Assembly: GCA_963827855.1 (NCBI GenBank)
Contig: CAWHBY010000001.1
Location: 62,001 to 126,000, forward strand
DNA from: DTPU01 sp963827855
GTDB lineage: Bacteria; Planctomycetota; Phycisphaerae; Sedimentisphaerales; Anaerobacaceae
Direction of reading: 5' to 3'
Length of the DNA stretch: 64,000 nucleotides
Both the position numbers and the translations under genes were made by a program. The notes below the pieces were generated by a model that searched no databases, was not told the origin of the DNA, and saw only the letters and a list, made by a program, of their open reading frames with translations. This document shows positions 35,238-43,390 of the stretch, one piece after another. Within the stretch, counting starts at the first letter, position 1. The number at the start of each line of letters is the position of its first letter.

Positions 35238-36023
35238 ATGCGGATTGTCTCCATAGCAAATCAGAAGGGCGGATGCGGCAAGACCACGACGGCCGTCAAT
35301 GTGGCGGCGGCCCTTGCCCTGTCCGGACACCGAACGTTGATGGTGGACTTCGACCCCCAGGGCCACGGCACATTGGGCCTAGGACGGGACCCGGGTCTGC
35401 TGGACAGGACCATGCATGACGTCATGATCGATGAGAGCGTCTCCATGGCCGAGGTCGTTCTCAATACCCGGATCGACCGACTGTCGCTGGCGCCCAGCAA
35501 CATGCTGCTCGGGGCCGTGGAGCTGGAGCTCAGCCAGAGGACCCGGCGGGAGACGCTCCTGGCGCAGAAGCTGAGGGACGTGGCAGACGGGTACGAGTAT
35601 GCGGTCATCGATTGTCCGCCCCAGTTGGGTCTGTTGACGATCAATGCTCTGATGGCCAGCCAGCACGTGGTGATCACGATGCAGATGCAGTACTATGCGC
35701 TGCTAGGCCTCAAGCGTCTCCTCGAGACTCTGCAGATGATGCGCCAGCGGCTGTGCGATTGCCGTGCCCGGACCCTCGGACTGCTGGCCACCCTGGTCGA
35801 GGACGACGTCCCGCTGAACCGTCTGGTCCAGCGGCAGCTTCGCGATTACTTCGGGCCCCTGGTCTTCGACAACGTCATCCACCAGAACATCCGCCTGGCC
35901 GAGGCCCCCAACGCAGGAGAGCCTGTCCTGACCTACGCGCCGAGGAGCAGGGCGACCTTCGAGTACAAGCGGTTCACACACGAGATGGTCGGCCGTATCG
36001 AGAATTGCGGAGGTGTCCTATGA
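35238..36023 (+). CDS. ParA/Soj-type ATPase
   Basis: 261 residues from MRIVSIANQKGGCGKTTTAV; the ATG at 35238 has AGGTG six bases upstream, and family members begin exactly here. An in-frame ATG at 35205 would add 11 residues. Deviant Walker A KGGCGKTT (residues 10-17), the switch DFDPQGHGTLGLG, and VIDCPPQLGLLTINAL (Walker B) are all present, so ATP-driven DNA or cargo partitioning is likely. There is no ParB-like gene beside it; instead the next gene, a Cys-rich protein, starts inside the parA stop (ATGA). That coupling suggests the small protein is its partner. Distant from dnaA, so not the usual chromosomal soj-spo0J pair. Confidence 0.88.
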   Translation: MRIVSIANQKGGCGKTTTAVNVAAALALSGHRTLMVDFDPQGHGTLGLGRDPGLLDRTMHDVMIDESVSMAEVVLNTRIDRLSLAPSNMLLGAVELELSQRTRRETLLAQKLRDVADGYEYAVIDCPPQLGLLTINALMASQHVVITMQMQYYALLGLKRLLETLQMMRQRLCDCRARTLGLLATLVEDDVPLNRLVQRQLRDYFGPLVFDNVIHQNIRLAEAPNAGEPVLTYAPRSRATFEYKRFTHEMVGRIENCGGVL

Positions 36024-36430
36024 GTGCACGCCCGCCCAGATTGGCCAAGGACGTCGCCATGATCTTCGGGGACGCCGTCCTGCCTGAGGAGGTGGCGGAG
36101 CGATGTCCTTCCCATCGCGTCTCCCTTTTGGCCGTGGAGCCCCCGACTGGCGGGCCTCCGGAGCAGGACCTGCAGGGCGACGCCTGCACTGCGGGCCTGG
36201 CGGCAGATCCGGCGATCGAGCGTCTCATGGAGACCGTGGTGTGCAGAAAGGACTACGCGTGTTGCCGCTCCGGTCTGGAGAAGCTCTGCAGGGCAAGGCC
36301 GCTCCTGGGCGGCCGGATGGTGGAGTGTCTGGAATCGCGATCCTATTGCGGCCACAGATCACCGTTTCTCCACAAGGTCCTGTGCACCTGTGCCATCCGC
36401 CGCCACCTGATCCGCAGGCTGGGCAGGTAA
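36020..36430 (+). CDS. Cysteine-rich protein translationally coupled to ParA
   Basis: 136 residues starting four bases inside the parA stop. Residues 1-65 are unstructured-looking. Residues 72-124 hold eight cysteines spaced C-x5-CC-x7-C-x12-C-x6-C-x11-C-x-C, with KDYACCRSGLEKLCRA and VLCTCAIRRHLIRRLGR as core segments. The spacing fits zinc or Fe-S binding by a compact domain. I do not recognise a named family, though similar CKxDY-C--SG---LC proteins seem to recur in Planctomycetes and Deltaproteobacteria. A role as ParA regulator or cargo adaptor is inference from the gene coupling only. Confidence 0.7.
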   Translation: MSARPPRLAKDVAMIFGDAVLPEEVAERCPSHRVSLLAVEPPTGGPPEQDLQGDACTAGLAADPAIERLMETVVCRKDYACCRSGLEKLCRARPLLGGRMVECLESRSYCGHRSPFLHKVLCTCAIRRHLIRRLGR

Positions 36431-36498
36431 GGGCCCCAATGGCCGCCTGGGCGATCGCGTCCAGCGGCCATTGACAGTCCAAGTGCTCCGGCTGTACC

Positions 36499-37437
36499 AT
36501 GCAGTCCATGACACCAAGCAGGCAAGGTTCGATCCGGCTGTTCAGGCTGGCGGGGATTGAGCTATACCTGCATTGGTCCTGGTTCCTGGTGGCGTTCTAC
36601 GAGATCAGTCAGCGGGCCACCCACTATACCTCCCTTACGTGGAACGTCCTGGAGTACCTCTCGCTCTTCGTGCTGGTGCTGCTCCATGAATTCGGCCATT
36701 CGTTCGCCTGCAGGCAGGTAGGGGGGCAGGCTGATCACATCGTGCTGTGGCCCCTGGGCGGTGTGGCCTACGTCCAGCCGCCGCAGCGGCCTGGCGCGAT
36801 GCTCTGGAGCATCGCGGCAGGACCTCTGGTGAACGTGATCCTGATCCCCGTCTTCCTCCTGACTGCCCGGTTGATGGTTGCGGCGGGGCTGGCCAAGACC
36901 GCTCCAGACGCGGTCGAGCTGGTCGTGCAGATGGCGATCATCAACGGCGTTCTGCTCGTCTTCAACCTGCTGCCCATATACCCGCTGGATGGAGGGCAGA
37001 TCCTCCGCTCCCTGCTCTGGTACATGTTCGGCCGGGCCTGGAGCCTGGTGGCCGTGACGGTCCTGGGTTTCATCGGTGTAGCTGCACTGATTCTGCTGGC
37101 GCTGGTGACCCACTCCTGGTGGACTGGCGTGGTGGCTGCGTTCATCCTGATGAACTGTTGGGATGGACTGCGATACGGGCTTCAACTGGCCCGCATCGCC
37201 AGGGCCCCTCGACGGGTCGGCCTGGCGTGCCCGGCCTGCCAGGCAGCACCGCCCGACGGTGCGTTTTGGACCTGCGGCAGGTGCCGCAAGCAGTTTGACT
37301 TCTTCGAACACCTGGCCACATGTCCGCATTGTGGCACGGCCTACAGCCGCGTCTTGTGCCTGGAGTGCGGGACCGTGGCTCCACTAGGGACCTGGAATCC
37401 TCAGGAGTCTGGGCCGGATTCCTCGCCGAGCGGGTAG
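36499..37437 (+). CDS. Site-2 protease-like M50 peptidase with C-terminal zinc ribbons
   Basis: 312 residues. An intramembrane metalloprotease: HEFGH in LLHEFGHSFACRQVGGQAD (about 64-68) and NLLPIYPLDGGQILR (about 155) supply the zinc ligands, with six or so transmembrane segments between 20 and 235. Residues 243-300 then carry two CxxC pairs each in CPACQ/CGRC and CPHCG/CLEC, i.e. tandem zinc ribbons facing the cytosol, an unusual addition to this family. An ATG three codons in is an alternative start. It is 68 bp after the Cys-rich gene on the same strand. The 3' end overlaps the convergent thpR gene by 37 bp. Confidence 0.85.
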   Translation: MQSMTPSRQGSIRLFRLAGIELYLHWSWFLVAFYEISQRATHYTSLTWNVLEYLSLFVLVLLHEFGHSFACRQVGGQADHIVLWPLGGVAYVQPPQRPGAMLWSIAAGPLVNVILIPVFLLTARLMVAAGLAKTAPDAVELVVQMAIINGVLLVFNLLPIYPLDGGQILRSLLWYMFGRAWSLVAVTVLGFIGVAALILLALVTHSWWTGVVAAFILMNCWDGLRYGLQLARIARAPRRVGLACPACQAAPPDGAFWTCGRCRKQFDFFEHLATCPHCGTAYSRVLCLECGTVAPLGTWNPQESGPDSSPSG

Positions 37438-37988
37438 CGTCCCAGGGGCAGGTAGACCGGCCCTTCCGGCCGCAACTGGCTCTCGTAGACCACCAGAGAG
37501 TCCACGCTGGTGGTCCCCAGCCTCGCGCCCTGATGGGCCTTGCTCGCCTCGACCAGCGAGGCGCCGGCCTTGGGGTTCTTGATCCTGGCCAAGGTCAGGT
37601 GGGCAGAGAACCCACGGCCCTCTCTGGGCCAGCCCGCCTCGTCGAGTCGATCCTCCAAGTCCTTCTGGAGGTCCAGCAACTCCGCCGTTCCGTTGCCTGT
37701 TCCCACCCACAGGACCCGGGCGATGTCGCCACCGAAGTGGCCGAGGCCCTCCACGGCCAGGTCGAACCGGCCGTGCCGTCGGCAGACCTGCTCCGTGATC
37801 CGGCACACGTCCATCAGGTCCGCATCCGGCACATCTCCCAGGAACTTGAGGGTCAGGTGCATGGCGGGATCCTTGACCCACGTCACGTCCCCTCGCCCCA
37901 GGTTGAGGGAGCCGGAGATCCGCTTTTGCAGGCGGGCTAGGCCGTTCTTGACGGCAGGGTCCAGATCTAGGGCAATGAAGCATCGCAT
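37401..37988 (-). CDS. thpR: RNA 2',3'-cyclic phosphodiesterase (ThpR/LigT family)
   Basis: 195 residues. The two catalytic HxTx motifs of the 2H phosphoesterase fold are HLTLKFLGDV (about residue 44) and HLTLARIKN (about 130). Starts MRCFIALDLDPAVKNGLARL, as typical for the family; opens 2',3'-cyclic phosphates in RNA in vitro, physiological substrate unclear. Convergent with and overlapping the M50 gene. Separated from pfkB by 94 bp that hold two heptamer arrays. Confidence 0.92.
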   Translation of the reverse strand: MRCFIALDLDPAVKNGLARLQKRISGSLNLGRGDVTWVKDPAMHLTLKFLGDVPDADLMDVCRITEQVCRRHGRFDLAVEGLGHFGGDIARVLWVGTGNGTAELLDLQKDLEDRLDEAGWPREGRGFSAHLTLARIKNPKAGASLVEASKAHQGARLGTTSVDSLVVYESQLRPEGPVYLPLGRYPLGEESGPDS

Positions 37989-37995
37989 GGGAAAC

Positions 37996-38036
37996 CTAGA
38001 ACACAGAACTCAGGACTCAGAACACAGGACTCAGAA
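37996..38036 (+). repeat. Heptamer array CTAGAA + 5 x CNCAGRA
   Basis: CTAGAA followed by CACAGAA, CTCAGGA, CTCAGAA, CACAGGA and CTCAGAA without gaps, just upstream of thpR. The same array design occurs at 57193. Confidence 0.7.
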
Positions 38037-38058
38037 GGGCTGGCACCGATTCTCATTC

Positions 38059-38079
38059 CTTACCTCTTACTTCTTACTT
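38059..38079 (+). repeat. Heptamer array CTTACCT (CTTACTT)2
   Basis: Three 7-bp units immediately after the pfkB stop codon. Confidence 0.55.
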
Positions 38080-38082
38080 CTT

Positions 38083-38988
38083 TCAGAACCGTGTCAGTTG
38101 CCTCAATTCCGCGAGACGCTCGTCCATGGCCGCTCGGCTGGCGCCGGTCAATCCCTTGAGAGAGAAGTCGGCGATCGTGAACGACGCCACCACCGTGCCG
38201 TATGCCACCGCGGTCTTGAGGCTGCGGAAATCGGTCTTGTCCGCTGCTGCAAGGTAACCCATGAATCCGCCTGCGAAGCTGTCTCCTGCCCCCGTTGGAT
38301 CCAAGACCTGGGTGGCGGGATAGGCGGGCAGCAAGAAGAGGCCGCCCTTGCGGCTGCACATCAGCGATCCCGAGGCTCCTTTCTTGATCAAGGCCACGGC
38401 CACGCCCATATCCAGGATCTTGCCTGCTGCCCGGATCAGGTTCGATTCCCTGGCCAACAGCCGGGCCTCATCCTCATTGATGATCAGACAGTCTACGTGC
38501 TCCAGCAGGGCCAGGAGGTCCGGGAGGTGGTCCTTGATCCAGTGGTCCATGGTGTCCGCTGCGACGAATCGTGGTTTCTCCACCTGGGACAGCAACTCGT
38601 GCTGGAGCTTGGGATGGGTGTTGGCGAGGAACACGAACCGGCTGTCTCGAAACGCCGCCGGGACCTTGGGCGGGGCCTCTGCCAGGACGTTCAGTTCCAG
38701 GTGGTCCGTGGTGCGGTCGTCCATGTTCTCCTTGTATGTCCCGGACCAACGAAACGTCTTGCTTCCGGGCCTGACCTCGAGGCCGGCGAGGTCCACACCA
38801 CGGCCCTCAAAGACCTCGGCCAGATCGAAGGGGCAGTCCGCTCCAACCGTGCCCACGAATCGCACAGGCCCGAAGAAGCTGGCCGCCATGCTGAAGTAGA
38901 CCGACGAGCCGCCTACGCAATCCTGGCTGACGCCGTGCGGCGTGCGGACGGTGTCGATGCCGATGGAACCAGTGACCAGTAGGGACAC
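38083..38988 (-). CDS. PfkB-family carbohydrate/nucleoside kinase
   Basis: 301 residues. A cytoplasmic ribokinase-fold kinase: CVGGSSVYFSMAASFFGPVR near the N-terminus and the PfkB signature DPTGAGDSFAGGFMGYLAAA (about residue 230) with the catalytic Asp and anion hole. LIINEDEARLL and ALIKKGASGSLM are family positions. Substrate not deducible; ribokinase- and adenosine-kinase-like members share these motifs. Twelve bp downstream of gltX, so co-transcribed with it. Confidence 0.9.
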   Translation of the reverse strand: MSLLVTGSIGIDTVRTPHGVSQDCVGGSSVYFSMAASFFGPVRFVGTVGADCPFDLAEVFEGRGVDLAGLEVRPGSKTFRWSGTYKENMDDRTTDHLELNVLAEAPPKVPAAFRDSRFVFLANTHPKLQHELLSQVEKPRFVAADTMDHWIKDHLPDLLALLEHVDCLIINEDEARLLARESNLIRAAGKILDMGVAVALIKKGASGSLMCSRKGGLFLLPAYPATQVLDPTGAGDSFAGGFMGYLAAADKTDFRSLKTAVAYGTVVASFTIADFSLKGLTGASRAAMDERLAELRQLTRF

Positions 38989-39000
38989 GCCTTGCTCCTG

Positions 39001-40704
39001 TCAGTTGATGGATTTGGTTTGAACGAGCTGGATCGCGTTGTCTATTCTCTGGAGGGTACGCTGCTTCCCGAGTTGCTCCATCACGTCGAAGACAGAGGCA
39101 CTAACCGTGCTCCCGCAGAGGGCTACACGAATCGGCTGGGCTACCTTTCCGAGACCCATATGCTGCTGCTGGGCGAATGCCCTCAGAACCTCCTCCGTCT
39201 CTTTTGCGGTCACTACAGCAAGTCCGCTCAACTGACCACGGATGGTCGACAACATCTGGCCGTCCTTGGCCAGGATCTTCTGACAAGCCTCGTCCTGGCA
39301 ACGGGTCGCTATCTCTTTGTCCGGAAGGAAGGCACCTCGCCACTTGAGGTCGACGTCGGCGAGCGTCCGAGCGCCCTTGGACCTGTCAATGATCCAACTG
39401 AGGGCGTCCTCGGACTCATCCTTGATGGGCGAGTTGACTTCCCTGAGGTAGTCCCTCAGGTGCTGGACCAACCTCGGCTTCTCGTCTTTGTTCTCGGCCA
39501 TCATACGGAGGTGCTCCGTATTGAAGGCCAGGAGCTTGGCCCGGTCGAAGAGGCTGTTGGACTTGGTCAGGCGTGAGAGGTCAAAGCTCTCGGTCAACTC
39601 CTCCACTCGCATGACTTCGCGGTTGTCTCCCGGGTTCCAGCCCAGCATCGCCAAGAAATTGACCATCGTCTCGGGCAGGTATCCACTGCGGCAGAAGTCC
39701 ACAACGTTGATCTCAGGCAGGTGCACGCCGTGGAACTCCGCCATCTTCTCTATGTAGGGCATATCAGGTACGCTCTTGCCCTCGGTGAACTCCGTGACCT
39801 GCGAAACTGTAAGAGCAGGCAGTTGAACGTCGTGAAAGACGACTGCACTGTTGAGACAAGTCGTGGGTATGACCGTGGGGTCTGTCTTGGCCTTTTCAGC
39901 GATGACTACCCTCAGCTTGTTGGGCCGTTCCCGCTTGGAGAGCTTGCCGCCTCCCTCGCTGACGGTCACGGACATGTGGGCATACTTCGGCAGCGAGTCC
40001 GATCCGAAGAGGGCCTCCCAGAGCAGTTGCTGACAGGGGGTGTTGTTGAGGTGTTCTTGTCCGCGGAGCACGTGCGTGATCTTCATGAGGAAGTCATCCA
40101 CCACGCAGGCGAAGTTGTAGGTGGGGAAACCGTCGCTCTTGAGGATGACGAAGTCGCCGATCTCCTGAGGCTGGAAGGTGATCGTGCCCCGGATCAGGTC
40201 ATGGATCACGATGGACCGGTCCTGCGGCACGGCAAACCGTGCCGCCACGGGCCTGCCTTCGGACTTGGCCCGCTCGACCTCCTCCATCGTGGGTACGCGC
40301 TCGGGTCTGCGGTAGACCAGCCCGCCGACCTGCTCCTCGGCCTCTTCTCGCAGGGCCGCCAGTTCCTCGACCGACTCAAGACAGTAATAGGCCTTGCCTT
40401 GGTCCACCAGTTGCTTGATGTAGCGGTCGTAGATCTCGGTTCGTTGTGACTGAAGGTACGGACCATGGGGTCCGCCGACCTCGGGGCCTTCGTCCCAGGT
40501 GATTCCCAGCCACCGCAGATCCTGCATCACCTGGCCGGTGGCAGTGGGCGTGTTTCGCTTCTGGTCCGTGTCCTCGATCCGCAAGACGAACGTCCCACCG
40601 TTCTTGCGGGCCCAGAGCCAATTGAATAGTGCAGTCCTCGCGCCGCCGACGTGCAGGTAGCCGGTGGGCGAAGGGGCGAACCTCGTTACGACCTTGTCTG
40701 GCAT
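39001..40704 (-). CDS. gltX: Glutamyl-tRNA synthetase
   Basis: 567 residues, longer than most bacterial GltX (about 470-500). Class I signatures: APSPTGYLHVGGARTALFNW (HIGH-like HVGG) with RIEDTDQKRN, GQEHLNNTPCQQLL, and the KMSKS-equivalent GGKLSKRERPNKLRVVIAEK (about 258). Extra length lies after this motif (VIPTTCLNSAVVFHDVQLPA onward) and looks like a lineage-specific insertion; the anticodon-binding domain follows. Whether it is discriminating or also charges tRNA-Gln is unknown. First gene of a gltX-pfkB pair. Confidence 0.95.
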   Translation of the reverse strand: MPDKVVTRFAPSPTGYLHVGGARTALFNWLWARKNGGTFVLRIEDTDQKRNTPTATGQVMQDLRWLGITWDEGPEVGGPHGPYLQSQRTEIYDRYIKQLVDQGKAYYCLESVEELAALREEAEEQVGGLVYRRPERVPTMEEVERAKSEGRPVAARFAVPQDRSIVIHDLIRGTITFQPQEIGDFVILKSDGFPTYNFACVVDDFLMKITHVLRGQEHLNNTPCQQLLWEALFGSDSLPKYAHMSVTVSEGGGKLSKRERPNKLRVVIAEKAKTDPTVIPTTCLNSAVVFHDVQLPALTVSQVTEFTEGKSVPDMPYIEKMAEFHGVHLPEINVVDFCRSGYLPETMVNFLAMLGWNPGDNREVMRVEELTESFDLSRLTKSNSLFDRAKLLAFNTEHLRMMAENKDEKPRLVQHLRDYLREVNSPIKDESEDALSWIIDRSKGARTLADVDLKWRGAFLPDKEIATRCQDEACQKILAKDGQMLSTIRGQLSGLAVVTAKETEEVLRAFAQQQHMGLGKVAQPIRVALCGSTVSASVFDVMEQLGKQRTLQRIDNAIQLVQTKSIN

Positions 40705-40739
40705 AGCAGGCAGCTCCTCGTAAGTCTTAGGAGCTTCCG

Positions 40740-40768
40740 AACGTATGGTGGAATGAGCCGCTTGTCAA
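40740..40768 (-). promoter_or_regulatory. Promoter for gltX-pfkB
   Basis: Minus-strand TTGACA (40768-40763), 17-bp spacer, TACGTT (40745-40740). Confidence 0.45.
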
Positions 40769-40800
40769 GGACTACATGTGATTGGCGAGCGGTTATTGCT

Positions 40801-40828
40801 TTGCCCGCAGTGCGGCGCCCGCTATAAT
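40801..40828 (+). promoter_or_regulatory. Promoter for thiC
   Basis: TTGCCC, 16-bp spacer, perfect TATAAT, placing the transcript start just before the riboswitch. Confidence 0.6.
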
Positions 40829-40837
40829 GGCGGTGTT

Positions 40838-40935
40838 CGCTAGGGGTGGTCTGCCGTATGGCGGATCTGAGAAAGACCCTCTGAACCTGATCAGGATAGG
40901 CGCCGTGAGGTGGCCGGACCTGCGTAGGAAAGCGG
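40838..40935 (+). promoter_or_regulatory. TPP riboswitch (THI element)
   Basis: The order of conserved blocks is diagnostic: AGGGGTGGTC, GGATCTGAGAAAGACCC, TGAACCTGATCAGGATA and GCGTAGGAAAGCGG. It binds thiamine pyrophosphate and should repress the downstream thiC when TPP is plentiful. The helix between GGATA and GCGTAGG is longer than in many examples. Confidence 0.92.
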
Positions 40936-40962
40936 TATCGCTTGAACCGGCAAAGCCCCGAT

Positions 40963-40994
40963 CGCCTATCGCTTCCCTGACGGAGGCGTTTTTT
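40963..40994 (+). terminator. Riboswitch-controlled terminator or sequestering hairpin
   Basis: CGCCT (40963-40967) pairs with AGGCG (40984-40988) followed by six T, ending 17 bp before the thiC ATG. The short stem fits a switchable expression platform. Confidence 0.6.
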
Positions 40995-41011
40995 GTTTCA
41001 TGAGGCATCAG

Positions 41012-42322
41012 ATGCCCACGCAGTTACAGTTTGCCAGGCAAGGACTTGTCACTGACCCCATGCGGCAGGTGGCCCGCGCGGAGTCTGTGGACGTGGAACA
41101 GGTCCGCAGTCACGTGGCTGAAGGCCGGCTGGTCATTCCGGCCAATCGGGTCCATCTCCAGACCAATCTCCGGCCGGCCGGAGTGGGCAGGCTGCTGCGG
41201 ACCAAGGTCAACGCCAACGTCGGCACCAGCAGCGAGAGGGCCAGGTTGGAGACCGAGCTGGAGAAGACCGCCGTCGCACTGGAGGCGGGCGCGGATGCCG
41301 TCATGGACCTGAGCACGGGGGGCGATCTCGACTCTATCCGACAGAGACTGCTGGAAGCAAGCCCCGTGCCGTTCGGGACTGTGCCGATCTATCAGGTGAT
41401 CCAGGGCAGGGACGTGGAGGACATCACCATAGACCTGATCCTGGAGACCCTCGAACGCCAGGCTAGGCAGGGCGTGGACTTCTTCACGATCCACGCCGGA
41501 GTCCTCAGGGAGTACCTGCCGTTGGTGGAGAAGCGGGTGGCGGGCATTGTCAGCCGCGGCGGCGCGCTGCTGGCCAAGTGGATGCTTCGGCACGGCCGGC
41601 AGAATCCGTTGTACGAACGATTCGACGACATCTGTCGGATCATGGTCGAATACGACGTGTGCTTCTCTCTGGGCGATGGTCTGCGGCCGGGCGCGATCGC
41701 GGATGCCAGCGATGAGGCGCAGTTCGCGGAGTTGAGGACGCTCGGTGAGCTGGTCGAGAGGGCCACAGCGAAGGGGTGCCAGGTGATGGTCGAGGGCCCC
41801 GGCCACGTGCCCTTCAACCAGATCCAGCACAATATGGAGATCCAGCAGCAGATCTGCCACGGGGCCCCGTTCTACGTGCTGGGTCCTCTGGTCACGGACG
41901 CGGCGCCCGGCTACGATCACATCACCTCTGCCATAGGCGGCACTGCCGCGGCCTTCTACGGCGCGTCGTTCCTGTGCTACGTCACACCCAGGGAGCACCT
42001 CGGCCTGCCCAACGTCGAGGACGTGCGGACAGGCGTGGTGGCTGCCCGGATCGCGGCGCACGCAGGCGACCTGGCCAGGGGACTGCCTGGCGCTGCAGAG
42101 ATCGATCTGCGGGTGAGCACGGCCCGCAGGGACTTCGACTGGCCCGGCCACCTGGGCAACGCCCTGGACCCGGTCACGGCCACGCGGATGTATAAGGAGG
42201 CGTGCAAGGACAGCCTTGCACTGGGCGGCCGTGACGCAGACTACTGCACGATGTGCGGCGAACACTGGTGCAGCCTGAGGATCAACAAGGAGCTCAGGTC
42301 TTCATCGAATCGATCTGGATAA
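41012..42322 (+). CDS. thiC: Phosphomethylpyrimidine synthase
   Basis: 436 residues from MPTQLQFARQGLVTDPMRQV, which aligns with other short-form ThiC starts and has TGAGG seven bases upstream; an ATG at 41000 is also in frame. A radical-SAM enzyme that rearranges aminoimidazole ribotide to hydroxymethylpyrimidine phosphate for thiamine. The C-terminal 4Fe-4S motif CTMCGEHWC is at about residue 411; VMVEGPGHVPFNQIQHNM, LVTDAAPGYDHITSAIGG and CYVTPREHLGLP are further signatures. Controlled by the TPP riboswitch. Overlaps the convergent lptG by 29 bp. Confidence 0.97.
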   Translation: MPTQLQFARQGLVTDPMRQVARAESVDVEQVRSHVAEGRLVIPANRVHLQTNLRPAGVGRLLRTKVNANVGTSSERARLETELEKTAVALEAGADAVMDLSTGGDLDSIRQRLLEASPVPFGTVPIYQVIQGRDVEDITIDLILETLERQARQGVDFFTIHAGVLREYLPLVEKRVAGIVSRGGALLAKWMLRHGRQNPLYERFDDICRIMVEYDVCFSLGDGLRPGAIADASDEAQFAELRTLGELVERATAKGCQVMVEGPGHVPFNQIQHNMEIQQQICHGAPFYVLGPLVTDAAPGYDHITSAIGGTAAAFYGASFLCYVTPREHLGLPNVEDVRTGVVAARIAAHAGDLARGLPGAAEIDLRVSTARRDFDWPGHLGNALDPVTATRMYKEACKDSLALGGRDADYCTMCGEHWCSLRINKELRSSSNRSG

Positions 42323-43390
42323 ACGCGATCGGCACGAAGATGAAGAGGGGCAGCCAAGCCCAGAACTCGGGCATCAGACGGCCCCAGAGGACCGGCTCCG
42401 TGGAGACCATCTTGCAGATGAAGGTGGTCAGGCTGCACGCTGCCGTCAACCCCAGGCTGACCATCATGGCGGACTTCATGGCCTTGGGATCCCGGCAGAC
42501 CAGCACCGGCAGGCTGACCATGAGCATCACCAGATTGATGATCGGTTCGGTGATCCTGAAGTGCTTCTGGCTGTAGAGGAGTCCCATGTCCTTGGGACCC
42601 AGTCTGGCCAGCGCGGCCAGTTGCGCCAGCTCAGCAGCGTCTTGTCTCCGGCCTTGGCCATGACCGGGATGTTCTTGGGCGCCAGATCGTTGGCCTGGTA
42701 TGTCGCGACAGAGGACGTCCCTTCCGTGGCAGACCTGCCGACTCGCCGGCCTCCGGTCAGGTCCCACTGGCCGGTCTGGAAGTTGTACGTGGCCCGATCC
42801 GCCTGGATGCAGCCTGTGACCTTCCAGATGCCCGGTTGGTCTGTAGGCTGGCGTAGCAGGATCGTCAGGTCGTAGAACGAGGCGGTCTTGACCTCATACC
42901 GGGGTGCACACAAGAGAGAGCCGTTGTCGTCCGGGAGGAACCAGGCCTTGTACCATTCCTCGCCCGGCAAGGCGTCCTTTGCCCTGACCAGTTGATCGCC
43001 CAGGCTGGGAATGACCCATTCCTGATCGACAATGAGCAGGCCCGTCAATAGGACGGACAGCGCCAGGATCGGCACCACGACCCGTTTGAGGCTCACACCG
43101 GAGGCCATGATCGCAGTCAGCTCGTTGTTGCGGACCATCCTGCCCAAGGAGAACGCAGCGGCCACCACGGTGATCATTCCAGCGAAGTCGCGGAAGTACA
43201 GTGTCGCGTTCAGCCCGTAGTACGAGAGGATGTTGCCTGCCACGGAAAGGGCGCCCAGGTCTGCGTGCTCCGTGAACTCGTCCAGATTGACGAACATATC
43301 GATGACGATCCGAAGGCCGATCAGCACGCTGAAGGAGATGGCGTAGCCGATCAGGAAGTTCTTGGCGATGTATCGGTCCAGGATCTTCAT
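42294..43390 (-). CDS. LptG/LptF-family permease (YjgP/YjgQ), one frameshift
   Basis: Starts MKILDRYIAKNFLIGYAISF at 43390, its ATG sharing one base with the stop of the upstream lptF (TGATG). Four or more transmembrane helices at the N-terminus (ending with MVRNNELTAIMASGVSLKRV, a hallmark of the family), a periplasmic beta domain, and two C-terminal helices ending FIQIDSMKT. The frame breaks once near 42627-42641: KAGDKTLLS is followed in another frame by AELAQLAALARLGPKDMG and KHFRITEPIINLVMLMV. A single-base error is the simplest reason. The family transports LPS with LptB, implying an outer membrane. Overlaps thiC at the 3' end. Confidence 0.85.

Noticed and set aside
37996..38079. Short repeats as a CRISPR array
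   Set aside because: The units are 7 bp, directly abutting, without spacers, and no cas gene is near.
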